Part shown: positions 61,783 to 64,000 of the stretch, one piece after another | Layout of the letters: every line of letters begins with the position of its first letter | How positions within the stretch are numbered: the first letter of the stretch is position 1 | Assembly (NCBI GenBank): GCA_907163375.1 | Contig: CAJQUW010012909.1 | Span: 62,001-126,000, forward strand | Source of the DNA: Prostheceraeus crozeri | Lineage: Eukaryota; Platyhelminthes; Polycladida; Euryleptidae | Length of the DNA stretch: 64,000 bases | Reading direction: 5' to 3' | Notes under the pieces: model-generated | What the model saw: the letters and a program-made list of their open reading frames with translations, nothing else | Databases searched by the model: none | What the model was told of the DNA's origin: nothing | Position numbers and translations under genes: made by a program

Positions 61783-62975
61783 GCATCAAATATAATAATA
61801 CAACAATCAATCTTATCACACAATTGTACAATGTCAGTCTACTACCATTAGACTGGAGAACAAAAGAAAATTTAATTACATTTCAAAATAATCCAAAATG
61901 CAATACTACTAAGTTCCATGAATCATTCTTAAATATCAAATATAATAATACAACAATCAATCTTATCATACAATTGTACAATGTCAGTCTACTACCATTA
62001 GACTGGAGAACAAAAGAAAATTTAATTACATTTCAAAATAATCCAAAATGCAATACTACTAAGTTCCATGAATCATTCTTAAATATCAAATATAATAATA
62101 CAACAATCAATATTATCATACAATTGTACAATGTCAGTCTACTACCATTAGACTGGAGAACAAAAGAAAATTTAATTACATTTCAAAATAATCCAAAATG
62201 TAATACTACTAAGTTCCATGAATCATTCTTAAATATCAAATATAATAATACAACAATCAATATTATCATACAATTGTACAATGCCAGTCTACTACCATTA
62301 GACTGGAGAACAAAAGAAAATTTAATTACATTTCAAAATAATCCAAAATGTAATACTACTAAGTTCCATGAATCATTCTTAAATATCAAATATAATAATA
62401 CAACAATCAATATTATCATACAATTGTACAATGTCAGTCTACTACCATTAGACTGGAGAACAAAAGAAAATTTAATTACATTTCAAAATAATCCAAAATG
62501 TAATACTACTAAGTTCCATGAATCATTCTTAAATATCAAATATAATAATACAACAATCAATCTTATCATACAATTGTACAATGTCAGTCTACTACCATTA
62601 GACTGGAGAACAAAAGAAAATTTAATTACATTTCAAAATAATCCAAAATGCAATACTACTAAGTTCCATGAATCATTCTTAAATATCAAATATAATAATA
62701 CAACAATCAATATTATCATACAATTGTACAATGTCAGTCTACTACCATTAGACTGGAGAACAAAAGAAAATTTAATTACATTTCAAAATAATCCAAAATG
62801 CAATACTACTAAGTTCCATGAATCATTCTTAAATACCAAAGATTATGTTACATACTGAAATATAGATCTATACAATAGCAGTCTACTACCATTAGACTGG
62901 AGAACAAAAGAAAATTTAATTACATTTCAAAATAATCCAAAATGCGTTACTACTTATAAAGAAGTCTTCATAAAT
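61783..62975 (+). repeat. 150-bp minisatellite, seven full copies plus one degenerate
   Basis: The word atgtcagtctactacc occurs at 61831, 61981, 62131, 62281 (one substitution), 62431, 62581 and 62731, exactly 150 bp apart; a partial copy lies at about 62877. Copies differ at only a few sites, indicating recent expansion. Confidence 0.95.
61824..62858 (+). CDS. Tandem-repeat ORF, 344 aa, seven 50-residue repeats
   Basis: Because the unit is 150 bp the frame stays open. Each repeat carries YNVSLLPLDWRTKENLITFQ followed by a CNTTKFHESFLNIKYNNTT block with N-glycosylation-like sites. No signal peptide. Either a real repeat protein or an accidental frame; the absence of the T-rich/AAAAATG start context seen in other genes of this element argues against a gene. 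Confidence 0.3.
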   Translation: MYNVSLLPLDWRTKENLITFQNNPKCNTTKFHESFLNIKYNNTTINLIIQLYNVSLLPLDWRTKENLITFQNNPKCNTTKFHESFLNIKYNNTTINIIIQLYNVSLLPLDWRTKENLITFQNNPKCNTTKFHESFLNIKYNNTTINIIIQLYNASLLPLDWRTKENLITFQNNPKCNTTKFHESFLNIKYNNTTINIIIQLYNVSLLPLDWRTKENLITFQNNPKCNTTKFHESFLNIKYNNTTINLIIQLYNVSLLPLDWRTKENLITFQNNPKCNTTKFHESFLNIKYNNTTINIIIQLYNVSLLPLDWRTKENLITFQNNPKCNTTKFHESFLNTKDYVTY

Positions 62976-63040
62976 ATGTATACATCAAATATGTATGTAC
63001 ATTGCACATATCTTAAAAAGTGAAACAACACAGTTAATGT

Positions 63041-63646
63041 TCATTCATCTTGGGAACCAAACCTCATTTCTTCTATAGTTGTCGGTTGATTCAATTTTTC
63101 TATATAAATTTTGATATCTTTAAAATGTTTTCTAACAAAACTAATGGGCATTGATGAATTTAAAAATAATACGTGTGGTAGAATTAGATCTGATAAGTTC
63201 ATCAAGAAATAACAATAACTTACGTTATAGGAAATTCTAAATAGTTCCAAGTTTGCCACAAATCTGTTTTTTTTATTGTCACTCAATTCCAGAATTCTTT
63301 TAAATCCATAACCTTGATAAGCAGCACTTCTCAGCAACGACCCATGGTGCACTTTATCACTTGCAATCAGTTTTGAAATCATAGTAGCACTATCTTCGAT
63401 GGTAATGAAATGTTCTTTTGTAACATTGAACTGAGGAATTGTGGTAGTGTTAAGATACTGTTCTATTTTTACTGTAATATCCTCCACTTGTTTTTGAGAG
63501 TCCAATTTGTTCTTCTTTCTCGATTGAATTTCTAACTTCCACTCTTCAAAGTATTTATTCGCAGTTTCCTTGTGCTCTTCTTTAATTAAGTTTAGTAAAA
63601 TCGGCATGTAAAACGAAAAAGCTTCTGCGGCAGTACGTTTTGGCAT
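63041..63646 (-). CDS. Hypothetical protein, 201 aa
   Basis: ATG 63646 (MPKRTAAEAFSFYMPILL) preferred over 63673. Mostly helical, charged N-terminal half (EEWKLEIQSRKKNKLDSQKQ), hydrophobic middle (SYCYFLMNLSDLILPHVLFL), acidic end. Base composition is less AT-extreme than neighbouring genes and its start lacks the usual context, so it may be a more recent acquisition. Family unknown. Confidence 0.5.
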   Translation of the reverse strand: MPKRTAAEAFSFYMPILLNLIKEEHKETANKYFEEWKLEIQSRKKNKLDSQKQVEDITVKIEQYLNTTTIPQFNVTKEHFITIEDSATMISKLIASDKVHHGSLLRSAAYQGYGFKRILELSDNKKNRFVANLELFRISYNVSYCYFLMNLSDLILPHVLFLNSSMPISFVRKHFKDIKIYIEKLNQPTTIEEMRFGSQDE

Positions 63647-63649
63647 TTT

Positions 63650-63887
63650 GCAATAAGGAAAGAAAACAGTCACTAGTTATGATCAATGGAATTGTAAATG
63701 AAGTCTTACTTCCTACATGCTGCAATTATATGCCACGTCTTTACAAATGAATAAGTGGGTGTAGCAGCTGTTTGTTCTTTCATACATTGTTTCCTTTCAA
63801 ATGTTTGAGTTGGAGGACACAGCTCCTTACACTGAAATGCATTTTATTCATAAATGCGGGAAGCAGATGTTCTCTACCCTTGAATGA
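63650..63887. other. Gene-free spacer near right TIR
   Basis: No ORF or repeat recognised; less AT-rich than the gene region. Confidence 0.5.
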
Positions 63888-63937
63888 CAATTGTAAAAGT
63901 ACCTAAACTTATTGTTAAGAATATGTCAATTCCTTCA
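63888..63937 (-). pseudogene. Fragment of the membrane-protein gene next to the right TIR
   Basis: Matches 61245-61290 (first transmembrane segment, IFLTISLG) with a few substitutions; same strand as the parent gene, abutting the right TIR. Confidence 0.75.
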
Positions 63938-64000
63938 AATATTTTTAGTCACATGACATATTTTAAAAACCTGAAAAATGGATAAAATTCATGAATTTGA
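63938..64000 (-). repeat. Right terminal inverted repeat of element C, inner part
   Basis: Reverse complement of 46589-46652; continues beyond the window. Confidence 0.88.

Larger units (their letters stand above)
46210..64000 (+). mobile_element. AT-rich Polinton/Maverick element C (right ~380 bp outside window)
   Basis: Left terminus AGTAGTATAT at 46210, like B. Right TIR begins near 63938 and the final base matches 46589, so the right end is predicted about 379 bp beyond the window and the element about 18.2 kb. Carries protease, integrase, capsid proteins, fibre-like protein, PolB, packaging ATPase and conserved unknowns. Strongly AT-rich compared with B and the flanks. Only the candidate capsid gene shows a clear frameshift. 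Confidence 0.9.

Noticed and set aside
61824..62858. Confident secreted repeat protein
   Set aside because: No signal peptide, no usual start context, and the frame is a by-product of a 150-bp period; kept only at low confidence.

Overview
The window is eukaryotic, from an invertebrate animal genome. There are no bacterial-style operons. TATA/CCAAT promoters and GT-AG introns are visible, and the sequence is packed with animal transposons: non-LTR retroelements, a Penelope-like element, Tc1/mariner, hAT-like and P-element remnants. I cannot name the species. It is dominated by virus-like Polinton/Maverick DNA elements; three are present in whole or part.

Element A (1 to 5671) is the right arm of a Polinton that starts before the window. 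It is almost entirely repeats plus one small TATA-driven gene, and ends in a degenerate terminal repeat finishing in ACTACT at 5671. Unique flank (5672-7210) follows. Element B (7217-31127, 23,911 bp) is complete. It has ~540-bp terminal inverted repeats starting AGTAGTAAGT and a perfect 6-bp target duplication, CAAACA, at 7211-7216 and 31128-31133. Its left 17 kb carries the virion/replication set: spliced early-type gene, exonuclease-like gene, RING-like ORFs, basic core-like protein, packaging ATPase, DDE integrase with chromodomain, pX/pVI-like protein, candidate major capsid protein (F54H12.2 family), adenain-like protease, TBP-like gene, paralogous small genes, two large LPSNAS-family proteins and protein-primed DNA polymerase B. 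Several are broken by nonsense codons or frameshifts, and the polymerase has lost its motif-A aspartate. The right 6 kb, shared with A, is an accessory zone of small leftward TATA-driven genes separated by a conserved ~140-bp module, four tandem 345-bp repeats, and many hairpins with an invariant GATAGC loop.

From 31134 to 46209 lies a nest of older elements: a P-element scrap, a CR1/jockey-type LINE (minus) split by a Tc1/mariner element, itself split by an hAT-like element with an 8-bp duplication, a tandem Penelope-like pair, a possible host exon, a second truncated LINE, a Tc1 remnant and a 165-bp palindromic element.

Element C (46210 to beyond the window, predicted end near 64380) is a different, very AT-rich Polinton. 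Its left end also starts AGTAGTA and has a 17-bp hairpin; the last 63 bases of the window are the inner part of its right terminal repeat. It encodes protease, an integrase with an N-terminal phospholipase-A2-like domain, capsid proteins, a coiled-coil fibre-like protein with a phage tail-fibre-like motif, a 1.2-kb-residue PolB, packaging ATPase and several conserved unknowns. Nearly all start codons sit in a T-rich/AAAAATG context. C is much better preserved than B: the only clear break is a frameshift in the candidate capsid gene.
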